A stretch of 52,281 bases of DNA from contig JARFXS010000008.1 of the NCBI GenBank assembly GCA_029194465.1, positions 1 to 52,281 on the forward strand, written 5' to 3'. Positions 34,266-43,963 of the stretch are shown here, in pieces (position 1 is the first letter of the stretch; each line of letters starts with the position of its first letter). The translations under genes were made by a program, and so were the position numbers. The notes under the pieces were generated by a model. That model was not told where the DNA came from. It saw only the letters and a program-made list of their open reading frames with translations, and did no database searches. Source of the stretch: Candidatus Nitrosocosmicus sp. (GTDB taxonomy: Archaea; Thermoproteota; Nitrososphaeria; Nitrososphaerales; Nitrososphaeraceae).

Positions 34266-35237
34266 CTATTCTCCTTCCCATAATACCTTTCTTAATTTAT
34301 CAGATGCCTGTTCAATTGCACCTCTTGCTGCGGGCGTACCTGCAATTTCGTTTAACATTACGAAATCATGAATGGTGCCTTGATATCTACACGCAGTTAC
34401 GTTTACGCCAGCTTCCATCATCTTATGTGCATAAGCTTCACCCTCATCCCTTAATACATCAAATTCGCCTGTTATTACAAGTGCTGGTGGTAATCCGTTG
34501 AGCTGCTCTACTGAAGATAGCAACGGAGAAACCGTGGGCTTTTTCAAATCGGCTTTATTTGAAACATAACTTTCCCAAAACCATTTCATGGCTTCTCTAG
34601 TCAAGAAGTAACCCTCTTGAAAAGATTGATATGACTCGGTATCAAAATTTGCTTCGGTAACCGGATAGAAAAGAACTTGATAAAGAATTTTTGGTCCCTG
34701 ACGCTCCTTGGCAATCATTGCAACGGCAGTTGCCATGTTGCCGCCAACACTGTCTCCTACGACAGCCATTCTAGAAGGGTCTAAATTCAATGATTTACCA
34801 TTTTCTGAAATCCATTTTATTGAATCATAGGCTTCTTCTAGAGCTGTTGGATATTTAGCTTCAGGAGATCTACTATATTTAACAAATACAATTGCCGCAT
34901 TAATGGAATTGGTCAATTCTCTTACTAGCCTATCGTGAGTATCTATTCCTCCTAAAACCCATCCACCACCATGAAAATACATCACAACCGGGAGGGTTTT
35001 ATCGCCGCTATTAGAAGGTCTTACAATTTGAATATCTATTTTTTCATTTGATTTGCCGGAGATGGAGAGATCCTGTATGTCAGCTGCAGGCTTTGCAACT
35101 GGTACTGATTGAAGACCTGACAACACATTTCGCGCATCGGTAGGTGATAATTTGTAAATAGGGGGACCAGGATTTTTTTGTAGTTTATCTAAAAAACTTT
35201 TTGTAGTTTTTTCAACACCAATGAAATTATTAGTCAT
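34266..35237 (-). CDS. Alpha/beta-hydrolase esterase (hormone-sensitive-lipase family)
   Basis: 323 residues. Oxyanion-hole motif YFHGGGWVLGG, nucleophile elbow GDSVGGNMA, acid EFDVLRDEG and catalytic His GTIHDFV together define the HSL family of carboxylesterases. Cytoplasmic (no signal). Substrate unknown; relatives cleave short acyl esters. ATG 35237. Unlinked to neighbours. Archaeal members are often thermostable esterases but nothing more specific can be read. Confidence 0.92.
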   Translation of the reverse strand: MTNNFIGVEKTTKSFLDKLQKNPGPPIYKLSPTDARNVLSGLQSVPVAKPAADIQDLSISGKSNEKIDIQIVRPSNSGDKTLPVVMYFHGGGWVLGGIDTHDRLVRELTNSINAAIVFVKYSRSPEAKYPTALEEAYDSIKWISENGKSLNLDPSRMAVVGDSVGGNMATAVAMIAKERQGPKILYQVLFYPVTEANFDTESYQSFQEGYFLTREAMKWFWESYVSNKADLKKPTVSPLLSSVEQLNGLPPALVITGEFDVLRDEGEAYAHKMMEAGVNVTACRYQGTIHDFVMLNEIAGTPAARGAIEQASDKLRKVLWEGE

Positions 35238-35556
35238 AATAACATCTGTAAATAAATCTTGTACTTTAATGTTAAATACAAGAAATATTATCCATAAATA
35301 TTACCAATTAGAAATTTGTTTGTTGATTATAATAATATACAAAAAAAATTCATCCAGTTGGTTACGATTTTTACTTACTAATTAGTTGGACTGTGTGTCT
35401 TTTAGAGGAATATTTAATCAGAGTAGAAAAGTAGTTTCGATTACTTAATATCAAACAAAAGACGTAAGGAAGGATGGTCATCATAAAAATAAACTGTCTA
35501 TGTCAGTTGAATAATGTGATGATTCTCTTTCATAAAACATATGAAAAATACATAAC
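35238..35556. other. Intergenic spacer
   Basis: About 320 bp of AT-rich sequence upstream of the esterase. I see no coding frame, RNA gene or notable repeat. Confidence 0.4.
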
Positions 35557-35844
35557 CTAACTTAATTTTGGACGTATTACTCCAAAAATTTTTAAGGTCA
35601 GATAACAAGAAAATATGTTTTCTTGAAGCTTATGATATTCTTTATTGGCATAGTCCTTTTCAACAGCCAGATATGGAATTATTTTTGTCTTTAAATCCAT
35701 AGCAGCATTAAAAACTTCATTTTTGTCTTCCTGAATGCCCTTTGAATAATCAAATTCAATCCTGTCCTCTAGCAGATCCTTAATGAAATTATTAATTGAA
35801 TTCTCTCTAACTATCGAATAATTAAATTTCGTAGATTCGCTCAT
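35557..35844 (-). CDS. Unknown small helical protein
   Basis: 95 residues, mostly charged helix (SINNFIKDLLEDRIEFDYSK, NEVFNAAMDLKTKIIPYLAV, YHKLQENIFSCYLTLKIFGV) with a proline-terminated end. No family recognised and no neighbour in operon. ATG 35844 follows an AT-rich promoter region. Confidence 0.5.
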   Translation of the reverse strand: MSESTKFNYSIVRENSINNFIKDLLEDRIEFDYSKGIQEDKNEVFNAAMDLKTKIIPYLAVEKDYANKEYHKLQENIFSCYLTLKIFGVIRPKLS

Positions 35845-36085
35845 TAATTGAATTTATCTCTATAGTAAATAAGATTATTGATTGACATCTATTATGATAT
35901 TAACCCATGAAAATAATTACAGAAGCTAGTTATAGCAATAGATATGGATTCTAGATTCAATTTTTCTAGTGTTATAGAAGTGAATTTATAGAAATTGTAT
36001 TATCTAATAAAATAACAATAATTATTCTAAGAATTTAATTAATAAGATCATTTTATATATATCATCAACAAAATCAATTAATATT

Positions 36086-36352
36086 TTGAAATGCCCTAAT
36101 TGTTTTTCAGAAATGGTTTTGACCTCCAGATTCTGCGTGGAATTAGATAAATGTCCAGAATGTGAAGGTATATGGTTAGATTGCGGTGAAATTGAAAAAA
36201 TAACTGCTAATAACAACTTTGGAAATAAACTTCATGAAAGAAATCAATCAGAAAAAAACAATGTTTGTGATGGGCAAGATAAGGGTTATTATTTTTACAA
36301 GAATGAATATCGTAAAGATGCATCCCCTGATGATATGTTTGATTTTGAATAG
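36086..36352 (+). CDS. TFIIB-type zinc-ribbon domain protein
   Basis: 88 residues. Begins KCPNCFSEMVLTSRFCVELDKCPECEGIWLDCGEIEKI, i.e. CPxC...CPEC with the conserved GIWLDxGE tail of the zf-TFIIB family. TTG start with the second residue Lys and immediate zinc ligand, usual for this family. A flexible Asn/Lys-rich tail follows. The family is widespread in prokaryotes and its role is unclear. Confidence 0.8.
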   Translation: MKCPNCFSEMVLTSRFCVELDKCPECEGIWLDCGEIEKITANNNFGNKLHERNQSEKNNVCDGQDKGYYFYKNEYRKDASPDDMFDFE

Positions 36353-36507
36353 TCCGGACTAAATATGATATTTCTTATTAAATATTATACCATTCCGATT
36401 ATTTGACTGATTAACTCGTCCTATGGCAAAAAAAAATTTGGTTTATGACTTTGGTTGATTTTTGTACAATCAATAAAAAAACTCATAAAATTAAGATGTA
36501 CGGGATA

Positions 36508-37701
36508 CTATAAATCAAAAGAAAATGACTTAAAGGACGAAGGTCTTGTATCAATGTTATCAGTGCGTGCAATAACATATCCAGACCCTTGATTTATAGT
36601 CTCCATGAATCCGTTTTGGTCATCAACATCTTCTTGTTCCTTTAATTTGGAGAGATTATTTAAGGTCCAATAGGGAATTTCCGTACCCGAGCCATTATCA
36701 ATAAATGTTTCAACCATTCTAGTATCGTTATCTGTCAAAAATGTTCTTACTTTAAGTTCTATATTTTCTTTGTTTGTTAAATTGTTATTAAATATGGGGT
36801 TACCTTTCTTATCCAATTGATGGAAAATAAAACTATCCTGTGCTAATTCCTTTGTAGTATTAAAATCATATTTTACATATTTGCCATCATCTCGATATTC
36901 TAATAGATTTGGGTTACTACTACCAGAAACATCAAACAATATTCCAAAACCACGCTCTTCATCTGGGTCATTGCTTCCGTGACGCCCGGTATTAAATTGA
37001 AGCGATATATACGTTTCATTTTCAAATTTGTCCTTAGGTTCCTTAAAATACTCATGTATGTTTCCATGCCATATTATTTCCTGATTCTTTGCAGCAGACA
37101 TATCTGGTACTCCTTCTGAATCCTCTCTTACTATCTCTAATCGAGGCGAGTTTATATCGTTATTTTCGCTTTGTGTGTGTTTATCAAAGTCCATAGTTAC
37201 CCTAAATTTTTTGTCTTGACCCACGGGATCATTTAATTCAAATGAATATTGTTGATCAAATCTTGTGTCGGCTAATAGATGACCATTGTCGCCAAAATTA
37301 TCTATCTTAAGACCATCTTCATCAGAATCGTTTGATTCACAGGGTATTTCAGTTCTATTGCCATTATATTCGGCGCAGGAAATCGAATCTGATACTCTAA
37401 GAATTTTACAAATACCTGTAGTCTCATTATTGATATTTGCTTCATTTGTTTTGTTGGATTCGGTCTTAGGTAATGTGGTTGAATTATTGATACCATTATT
37501 ATTGATAGTGTCTTGCGGTATGCAGTTAGACACCTTTGTCGTATTTATCAAAATAGACGGATTTATCGACGTAAATGAAGATTCGTTGATAATTGTGCTA
37601 GAAACATCTTGTACTTCGTATTCCATAACTAAGGACAAGAAAGTATAAATAGTGAAAACTAGCACAATTGACTTCGAAATCAACGATACAGAGATTTTCA
37701 C
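36508..37701 (-). CDS. Secreted jelly-roll-like protein
   Basis: 397 residues with a signal/anchor (SISKSIVLVFTIYTFLSLVM), an Asn/Thr-rich linker and a C-terminal beta domain of about 260 residues: LLADTRFDQQYSFELNDP, FRVTMDFDKHTQSEN, YISLQFNTGRHGSNDPDEER, FGILFDVSGSSNPNLLEYRD and SFKSFSFDL at the end. Two cysteine pairs occur before the domain. It shares its general plan, and short similarities, with the protein at 27864. Likely an extracellular sugar-binding or structural protein (inference). Confidence 0.6.
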   Translation of the reverse strand: MKISVSLISKSIVLVFTIYTFLSLVMEYEVQDVSSTIINESSFTSINPSILINTTKVSNCIPQDTINNNGINNSTTLPKTESNKTNEANINNETTGICKILRVSDSISCAEYNGNRTEIPCESNDSDEDGLKIDNFGDNGHLLADTRFDQQYSFELNDPVGQDKKFRVTMDFDKHTQSENNDINSPRLEIVREDSEGVPDMSAAKNQEIIWHGNIHEYFKEPKDKFENETYISLQFNTGRHGSNDPDEERGFGILFDVSGSSNPNLLEYRDDGKYVKYDFNTTKELAQDSFIFHQLDKKGNPIFNNNLTNKENIELKVRTFLTDNDTRMVETFIDNGSGTEIPYWTLNNLSKLKEQEDVDDQNGFMETINQGSGYVIARTDNIDTRPSSFKSFSFDL

Positions 37702-37888
37702 ATTTTCTCTTTAGTTAAACATTATATATATATGATAAATTTACAGTCGATTGATTTTGATATTCTAAACAATTATTAATTACAAGCATGGTTTTCTTTG
37801 AGATTTCCATGTTCAGATTGGATATCATGCGAATGAGTTCTAGTACATGCTTATGGGGGTTTTTTAGATGCGTCCGATGTAAGCAATA

Positions 37889-39568
37889 CTATTCTACTAT
37901 CACTTCGCCAACCATTGAAGGATGATATATGCAGTAATATTTGAAGTCTCCAGGACTATCAAATGTCAAACTATAGGGTTGATTCGGTATGATTGCATCA
38001 GAATCAAACAAAGCACCTTCATCCGCATCATTATCTTGTCCCGAAGTCACGGTGTGAGATACTGTGTCTCCATTATGCCAAGTTATTGTTTGGCCCGATT
38101 CAATTCTAATTGGGTTAGGCGAATATGACTGATCGCCCTTTATTCCAGCGATGACTACAGGGATAGAGTCTGCACTTTGTGTATCGCCTTGATCGGCTAA
38201 ATCAGGTTGATTTTTAGGAGTATTACTCTCAGATATAGGTAAGATTCTATACAAAGCACCGGTATAACTTAATACATAAAGGTAGCCGTCTGGTCCTACC
38301 TGAAGGTCGGTTATACCACCAAAACCTTGACCAAATATTAAAGGTTGATTTTCTGTGGTTTCATCGACCTGATTGTCAGCTAGTAGATTGACATTACCCA
38401 GAGAAGTATCATTTATCAATATATTGTCTCGTGCCTCATTCAGGGTAAATCGGTATAACAAACCATTATTTATGTCCCCCGTAAACATATCGTTTGCATA
38501 TTCTTTACCTAATTTCTCTGAATTCAAGAATTTTAATGCTGTGGGTCCAATTGTGGTAACCCATACAAACTTTGGATCAGCATATTTGCCGTTACCAAAT
38601 GTTACAAGGTCATCTTCAGATGTTATTCCTCGTCCTAGTAAATCCTGGTCCAAATGGCCTTGAACCTGTGACCAACCGCCATTGAAACCTGGTAAAATAA
38701 GAGTGATTTCATCTGCCACTGTTGGCCCATTTTCTGTATCCCATAAATTACCCGTTAAAGGATCAAAATCAAAACCGAAGCTATTTCGAATACCCATAGC
38801 ATAGTATACATTCAACGGTAAGCCCTCTCCAAAAATAGGATTGCCTGGGTCTACTATTCCGCCATCCTGAGAGATCCTTAAAACTCCTCCAAGTCCATTG
38901 GGCTCTGGACCATCACCGATATTTTGAGCTTGAGTTCTATGGCCTCCCACTTCTCCAACTATAAAGTAAACATTATTATCGGGTCCAATCAAAATTTTAC
39001 CTCCATTATGCTCTGCTCTTTCATTTGGGGGAGTAGCAGTTAAATCAAATAAAAGGACAGGATTTATCAGCTCACCATTGACATATTCATAACGATACAG
39101 TCTATTGCCCAAAGGGTCAACATTATTTTCAACATCACTGCCGTCTGCATCATCACCGGATTCAGTATAGGACAAGAAAACATATGTTTTTCCGTCCGGT
39201 TGTTTAGACAATGCGATTCCTAAAAGTCCGCGCTCTATGCTATTGGCTACGGACACGTCGAGTGCCGGTGTTTCTTGTATTTGACCATTTAGCACTCTCT
39301 GTACAATACCCGTATTTTTTTCCGTTACTAAAATATCGTTGTTTCCAATGAAAGACATACTAGTAGGAAAATCAAGACCTTCCGTTATCTTTTCGACTGT
39401 AAGATTATCGTCATTTACGGTTGGTCCATAAGGAGATAGTGGTGCTTTGGCATAAGCCCCATAAGAAAACTGGATATATGATGAAAATGTTGAAGAAAGG
39501 ATGATTAACATAAAAGTACAAAAAGTCAAGACTTTGCGTTCATGCATGATTTTGTCAGTAAATACCAT
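37889..39568 (-). CDS. Secreted PQQ-type sugar dehydrogenase fused to a C-terminal cupredoxin
   Basis: 559 residues. Signal peptide (FCTFMLIILSSTFSSYIQF), then a six-bladed glucose/sorbosone dehydrogenase propeller: VEKITEGLDFPTSMSFIGNN, RGLLGIALSKQPDGKTYVFL, HNGGKILIGPDNNVYFIVGE, GIRNSFGFDFDPLTGNLW and FGGITDLQVGPDGYLYVLSY. After a Ser/Gln linker, the last ~100 residues are a plastocyanin-like domain with type-1 copper ligands SHTV (His) and YYCIYHPSM (Cys, His, Met). The enzyme presumably oxidises a sugar with PQQ and hands electrons to its own copper domain. PQQ genes are not in the window. ATG at 39544 is a possible inner start. Confidence 0.9.
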   Translation of the reverse strand: MVFTDKIMHERKVLTFCTFMLIILSSTFSSYIQFSYGAYAKAPLSPYGPTVNDDNLTVEKITEGLDFPTSMSFIGNNDILVTEKNTGIVQRVLNGQIQETPALDVSVANSIERGLLGIALSKQPDGKTYVFLSYTESGDDADGSDVENNVDPLGNRLYRYEYVNGELINPVLLFDLTATPPNERAEHNGGKILIGPDNNVYFIVGEVGGHRTQAQNIGDGPEPNGLGGVLRISQDGGIVDPGNPIFGEGLPLNVYYAMGIRNSFGFDFDPLTGNLWDTENGPTVADEITLILPGFNGGWSQVQGHLDQDLLGRGITSEDDLVTFGNGKYADPKFVWVTTIGPTALKFLNSEKLGKEYANDMFTGDINNGLLYRFTLNEARDNILINDTSLGNVNLLADNQVDETTENQPLIFGQGFGGITDLQVGPDGYLYVLSYTGALYRILPISESNTPKNQPDLADQGDTQSADSIPVVIAGIKGDQSYSPNPIRIESGQTITWHNGDTVSHTVTSGQDNDADEGALFDSDAIIPNQPYSLTFDSPGDFKYYCIYHPSMVGEVIVE

Positions 39569-39738
39569 CGTTTTTGTAAATTAATTAAGTTTATGAATGA
39601 ATCTTAACAACGATATGACTGTTATAATGAGTATAAAGTTTAGTACAAAGATCTATTTCATAAGGGAATAATGAAAAGATGTTAAATTACTAGTATAAAG
39701 AATTACTCGTCCCGTAGATTTAATTTTCTCTATAATCA

Positions 39739-40110
39739 TTATGAAGTCGAAGCAGATTTTGACATGGTCGCCGTCACACTCTTGATTTCTCTTCTCTTCT
39801 CATATCCTTTCCATCTGTTTATCCAATCATTAAGCTGTTGCAGAATTGTCTCTAATTCTTTCGTTCTAGGTGTTAAACTATACTCTACCCTAACGGGAAT
39901 TTCTGAATAAATTTTTTTTGATATTAGACCTTCCCTTTCTAGCTCTAGTAATCTTTGAGATAAAACCGTACTACTAATTTCTGGTATCAATCTTTTAAGT
40001 TCATTGAATCTGATTATTCCATTGGTACTCAAATTCTTTAGAATATGCAGTGACCATCTTTTTCCTAATACCTCCCATATGTCCACTACATCACATTTTT
40101 CTTCCTTCAT
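39739..40110 (-). CDS. HxlR-family redox-type regulator
   Basis: 123 residues. Typical HxlR winged helix: VLGKRWSLHILKNLSTNGII, RFNELKRLIPEISSTVLSQRL, EREGLISKKIYSEIPVRVEY, LTPRTKELE. The N-terminus MKEEKCDVV places a Cys at position 6, the residue that senses quinones and electrophiles in the Bacillus family members YodB and CatR. It diverges from the pirin gene across ~210 bp. A redox switch controlling pirin is a reasonable inference. Confidence 0.88.
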   Translation of the reverse strand: MKEEKCDVVDIWEVLGKRWSLHILKNLSTNGIIRFNELKRLIPEISSTVLSQRLLELEREGLISKKIYSEIPVRVEYSLTPRTKELETILQQLNDWINRWKGYEKRREIKSVTATMSKSASTS

Positions 40111-40322
40111 AAGAATTTCCTTTCCAAATTATAATGGCTTATCAGGTATTAAAATTTTAAAATCTTATTGTTGTTTGGGTATCCAATGCACAACATCCGG
40201 TTTTGTTATCATGTATATTAATTTAGGTAACAAACAAGAATTCGCCAAATCATGGTGTAATACTAATAACTAACTAAGTAATAAATTACTACTAGAGTTA
40301 TATACGAGATTAACGAAATAAT

Positions 40323-41247
40323 ATGGTGGAAAAAATACAACAACAGCAACTAAATCAAAAAGAATCCGTCAACAAAAATCGTTCTATAAATAAAATAATA
40401 ACCAGTCTAAAGACTACTGAAGGTGAAGGATTTGTAGTTAATAGGTCATTTCCTACCAATTCTATTTCTTATATAGATCCCTTTTTACTTCTCGATGAAA
40501 TGGGCCCAATGGACTTCAAACCTGGGGAAGCCAAGGGAGCACCAGATCATCCACATAGAGGATTTGAAACGGTAACATATTTGATAGAGGGTATTTTTGA
40601 ACATAAGGATTCGTCAGGGAATTCAGGAAAGCTCAGGAGACATTCAATGGATGACTGCCGGATCAGGGGTAATCCATTCAGAGATGCCCGAAGTGGAGTT
40701 CAGGAAGAAAGGGGGAAGATTGCACGGATTTCAATTGTGGGTAAATTTGCCTCAGAAAGATAAAATGATTAATCCATATTATCAAGACATTCCTTCTTCA
40801 GAAATTCCAGTTGTCAAATTGTCAGAGGATAGTGGACATGTAAAGGTAATTGCTGGAGAGGCTTTTGATGTCAAATCAGTCATCAAGACAAAAATTCCAA
40901 TTCAGTATTTGCACTTTACCTTAAACTCCGGGTCTGAAATTATCCATAATCTTCAAAGTAACTATAATGCGTTTGTATATGTCATATCAGGTGAGGGTAC
41001 TATTGGAGATGATGAAAATTATGCAAAAAGAGGAAACGTAATTATTTTTAATAATGACGGGGAGAACATAAAGATAAAGTCATCCAAAGATGTTAATGAA
41101 CCATTACAATTTCTTTTAATTGCAGGTGTTCCACTAAACGAACCAGTAGCAAGATATGGTCCTTTTGTAATGAATACAAAACAGGAGATATTTCGGGCAA
41201 TCGAAGACTATAGGAATGGTAAATTAGGTGTTATTATTACCCATTAA
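40323..41247 (+). pseudogene. Pirin-family protein split by one frameshift
   Basis: The 5' frame (40323-40763) has the pirin N-terminal cupin: [20 protein letters not shown] and the iron site [11 protein letters not shown]. The 3' frame (40597-41247) continues with [31 protein letters not shown] and the second cupin ending FRAIEDYRNGKLGVI. Frames meet near 40635-40650 (GGAAAGCTCAGGAG). One base would rejoin a ~300-residue protein. Pirins are Fe-dependent cupins, some with quercetinase activity. It faces a HxlR regulator with Cys6. Confidence 0.85.
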
Positions 41248-41805
41248 AACTTACTGTAGGAGACCATCTATTAACTCAATAGACAGATCTTATCTTTATT
41301 TGGATCATGAAAATAAATAATTAGGTAATATAAATAAATCAAAATACATAATTACTGATTACTGGTATATTGCAAGTTAATGTTTTAGTTTTTAGTTAAA
41401 AGGATTTTTGTGAAGGTAACGCTAATTGACTAGAGGAACACTGATGTTTCTTTTATCCTATGGCAATGATTGATGTCAATAACCTCTTCAGACAAAATTA
41501 TACAACTGATTTTCTTTAACCAAAACAAAGCTAATGAATTGAGGATCTGGATTGTCTAGTCATGCTATATAACATTTCATTCAACGTAGTCATTTTTTTC
41601 TAAAAATGATATTTTGCTTTTTAGTATTTTTTTATAGAAAATGGGATTTAGTAAGCATATGAATTTGAATTTTGTTAGCCCATGACTACAGAATGCAAAA
41701 GGATAATTGACGCAATACTTGACATGCAAATTTAGGATGTAAAATTAGTTAGGTTATAGAATTATTTTAAAGTTTTTTACTCAATAATCTAAATATTCCG
41801 ATTAT
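41248..41805. other. Intergenic spacer with a possible gene remnant
   Basis: About 560 bp without a clear gene. At 41682-41735 an 18-codon frame MTTECKRIIDAILDMQI reads like the start of a small thaumarchaeal family (CKxI..IL) but hits a stop and is not continued clearly. Nothing else seen. Confidence 0.35.
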
Positions 41806-42105
41806 TTGAAGTGGAGTACAATTAAAATATCTATAACAAAAAATAAATTAATGATTCTTGCAGTAGTAATTGCTTTTGCAACCACACTGCTAGTTGCAGG
41901 CGTGTTAAATGTGAACACCGATAACCAAAGTGTTTTTGCAAAAAAGATCAAATCAAACAACTCGACCCAAGGAGTTTTACAAGATCAGTTTACTGGACAA
42001 TCTAGTGAAGTATTCATTGAAAATGGGGATTCTACAGCCTCCGGTAACAACGTTGCTTTGTCATTCAACTTGAATGATGGTAACAACGCATTAGGTCAAC
42101 AATAG
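41806..42105 (+). CDS. Small secreted protein ending in a NNxALxxN-LN-type beta segment
   Basis: 99 residues from TTG: a lysine-rich start, a signal peptide/anchor (LMILAVVIAFATTLLVAGVL), then a mature region of about 60 residues rich in Asn, Ser and Gln with a SGNNVALSFNLNDGNNALGQQ end. Small secreted proteins of this design recur in Nitrososphaerales; role unknown. A strong terminator follows directly. Confidence 0.65.
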   Translation: MKWSTIKISITKNKLMILAVVIAFATTLLVAGVLNVNTDNQSVFAKKIKSNNSTQGVLQDQFTGQSSEVFIENGDSTASGNNVALSFNLNDGNNALGQQ

Positions 42106-42140
42106 AATAGTCTGGATTTCTAGACTATTTGGTTTTTTTT
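42106..42140 (+). terminator. Hairpin plus T-run terminator
   Basis: AATAGTCT and AGACTATT form a perfect 8-bp stem with an 8-base loop right after the stop codon, followed by a TTTTTTTT run (42133-42140). Archaeal termination mainly needs the T-run; the stem may stabilise the 3' end of an abundant mRNA. Confidence 0.7.
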
Positions 42141-43062
42141 GTTAGGACCTGTTGATATATACATACAGTAATTGATTTCTACAACATTTTCTTAGATTTT
42201 GATACATGGAAGAGTAATGAAGGCGTCAATAAGGTCTCAAGTCGCCTCCCATGTTTTTGTATCCTCAAAAAACATCAATAAATCCGTATGGATAATATTG
42301 CTTTCATTCAGTCATAAACACTCTTCAATAGAAGATACTTATCGCATGATTGTAGCCTTCTTACTCTCCAAATATCATATTAGGTTTGACTGGATGAAAT
42401 CCATTGTACTATTGAGTTCCGAGTAGTATCATTGAATTGCTCAAATACTTATTTAATCCTGATCTAGATTTTCGTTTTTGATTCCACAAGTCAAGAAAAA
42501 TTCTGGGTAATATTCATGATTGATTGTACATACACATCAAATAGAACTGTCTGTCACTAAAACAGTAATCAAGGCATCATTTTAGGTACGGATGACCTAC
42601 TCATGATTTTGTTACATATTGCTACAAGAAGTGGTATGTGAACTTATGTCATGATTGTAGCCTTTCTTACCGATTCAAAGTCAACCAATAGGCCCATTGG
42701 AACTTTTCTGTAACTTTAGATAAAGTTTTATTTAATCCTGATCTCGATTTTCAAAAATGAGATTTATTTCTGGGTCTGTGATGTAAAGCTAAGTTACAGA
42801 ATGAACAAAAATTAGAAATTCAAGAAATTATTAGCTTCAATGAAACATCCATTTCGTTTTCTATTTGGCGTTTTCTGCAATTATAGACTGGTTATTTTTA
42901 GTGTTAATAAAATCGAACTAATTAATCTATACAATGATATGGAAATATACCTACATTCCATTATTTTCTGAATAAATTTTGTAAGCATAATAATGGAAAT
43001 GATTTGATTTTTTATGTTATGAAACAATTTAAATATTAGGCTGGGTTAATTAGGCCATACTA
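42141..43062. other. Long noncoding region with a diverged ~150-bp duplication
   Basis: No convincing gene in about 900 bp. Two stretches, about 42345-42510 and 42640-42775, share ATGATTGTAGCCTTTCTTAC-like starts, TTTAATCCTGATCT-A/C-GATTTT in the middle, and TTCTGGGT ends. A 75-codon frame at 42199-42426 covers the first, but its counterpart in the second is not open, so coding is doubtful. Could be old noncoding RNA, repeat or decayed gene. Confidence 0.4.
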
Positions 43063-43272
43063 ATGTCTGCTACCGACCACCACTATCAACAATCCTTATC
43101 GTCATCGTCACTCATAAATGAAAATGAAGAAAAAGAGTCTGAAGACAATTTCATAACCTATATTTGTGAAAACACAGATGGAATACTTGACTCAATCGAC
43201 CAAATGACTTTTGCATTAAATGAGACAGCCATAAGATATGGTCCTATAGTAGTTCTCAAAGATGCACCATAA
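43063..43272 (+). CDS. Small unknown acidic protein
   Basis: 69 residues: a Ser/Gln-rich disordered N-terminus, then ENEEKESEDNFITYICENTDGILDSIDQMTFALNETAIRYGPIVVL, a short helix-strand module. ATG 43063 follows TATA-like TTTAAATATT. The gene at 43295 is 22 bp downstream on the same strand, so the two are probably one transcript. No family recognised. Confidence 0.55.
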   Translation: MSATDHHYQQSLSSSSLINENEEKESEDNFITYICENTDGILDSIDQMTFALNETAIRYGPIVVLKDAP

Positions 43273-43294
43273 TATCAGGAAGTAACTATTAAAA

Positions 43295-43576
43295 TTGGTA
43301 TTGCCTGCTAAAACCGCTTCTACTAATACATCAAATTCTACTTCATCAGGAAAGCACCCAATTCAAGAAGATAAAGCAGACGAGGTTAAGGCCCTTATAG
43401 CTAGATATGTTTTATTAAAAATTGAACAAAAGAAAATTGAATCAAAGTTGTCTGATATAGCGAAGTATTATGATGATGAATCTCTCAGAACTATTTTTGA
43501 ACCCATAGGTGAATCAATGATGGGCATTATCGGTTTGGAGCTTCCATCCAACAGAAAAAGAGAAAATAATGGCTAA
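43295..43576 (+). CDS. Small unknown coiled-coil protein
   Basis: 93 residues from TTG (a second TTG lies two codons on). Thr/Ser-rich start, then a helical core DKADEVKALIARYVLLKIEQKKIESKLSDIAKYY and a short helix ending IGLELPSNRKRENNG. It looks like a small dimeric helical protein. Second gene of a pair with 43063. No family recognised. Confidence 0.55.
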   Translation: MVLPAKTASTNTSNSTSSGKHPIQEDKADEVKALIARYVLLKIEQKKIESKLSDIAKYYDDESLRTIFEPIGESMMGIIGLELPSNRKRENNG

Positions 43577-43644
43577 TTAACGTATTTGATGAAATGAATT
43601 TCAAAACATAATATTGCTTTCCTTACCATTTTATTTACTACAAA

Positions 43645-43896
43645 TTATTTCTTCGACTTTAACAAATTATAAGGATTTGATTTTCTCCTGTTATTTTTTC
43701 TTTTACTCTTTTGGAGAGGATTTTTTCCTGCTTTTGGCATAATCTTTCCCTTCATCAACCTCAGACCACAAATAGTACAATTGCCTTCAATTGTCGCCAT
43801 ATTATTTGCTAATCTAACAAATCTAATATCTGATAAATTTACGCTAATCTTACACACCGTACAATAAGTAGAATATTTAGAAATAGTGTCAGTCAA
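43645..43896 (-). CDS. Small zinc-ribbon protein (DUF5679-like)
   Basis: 83 residues: CTVC near residue 12, NCTICGLRLMKGK near residue 40, with LANNMATIEG between, then a basic Lys/Arg-rich tail (LQKSKRKNNRRKSNPYNLLK) suited to nucleic acid. The pattern YCTVCK...V.L.N..ATIEGNCTICG is that of small archaeal DUF5679-type ribbons. Probably RNA- or DNA-associated. Confidence 0.7.
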   Translation of the reverse strand: MTDTISKYSTYCTVCKISVNLSDIRFVRLANNMATIEGNCTICGLRLMKGKIMPKAGKNPLQKSKRKNNRRKSNPYNLLKSKK

Positions 43897-43963
43897 CCTG
43901 ACTAAGTACTTTTACAATATATTTATATCATTGTTTTAAATCAAAAAATAAAAGAAAAATATT

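Noticed and set aside
42199..42426. 75-codon frame after the terminator
   Set aside because: Atypical composition, and the second copy of the surrounding duplication does not keep it open.
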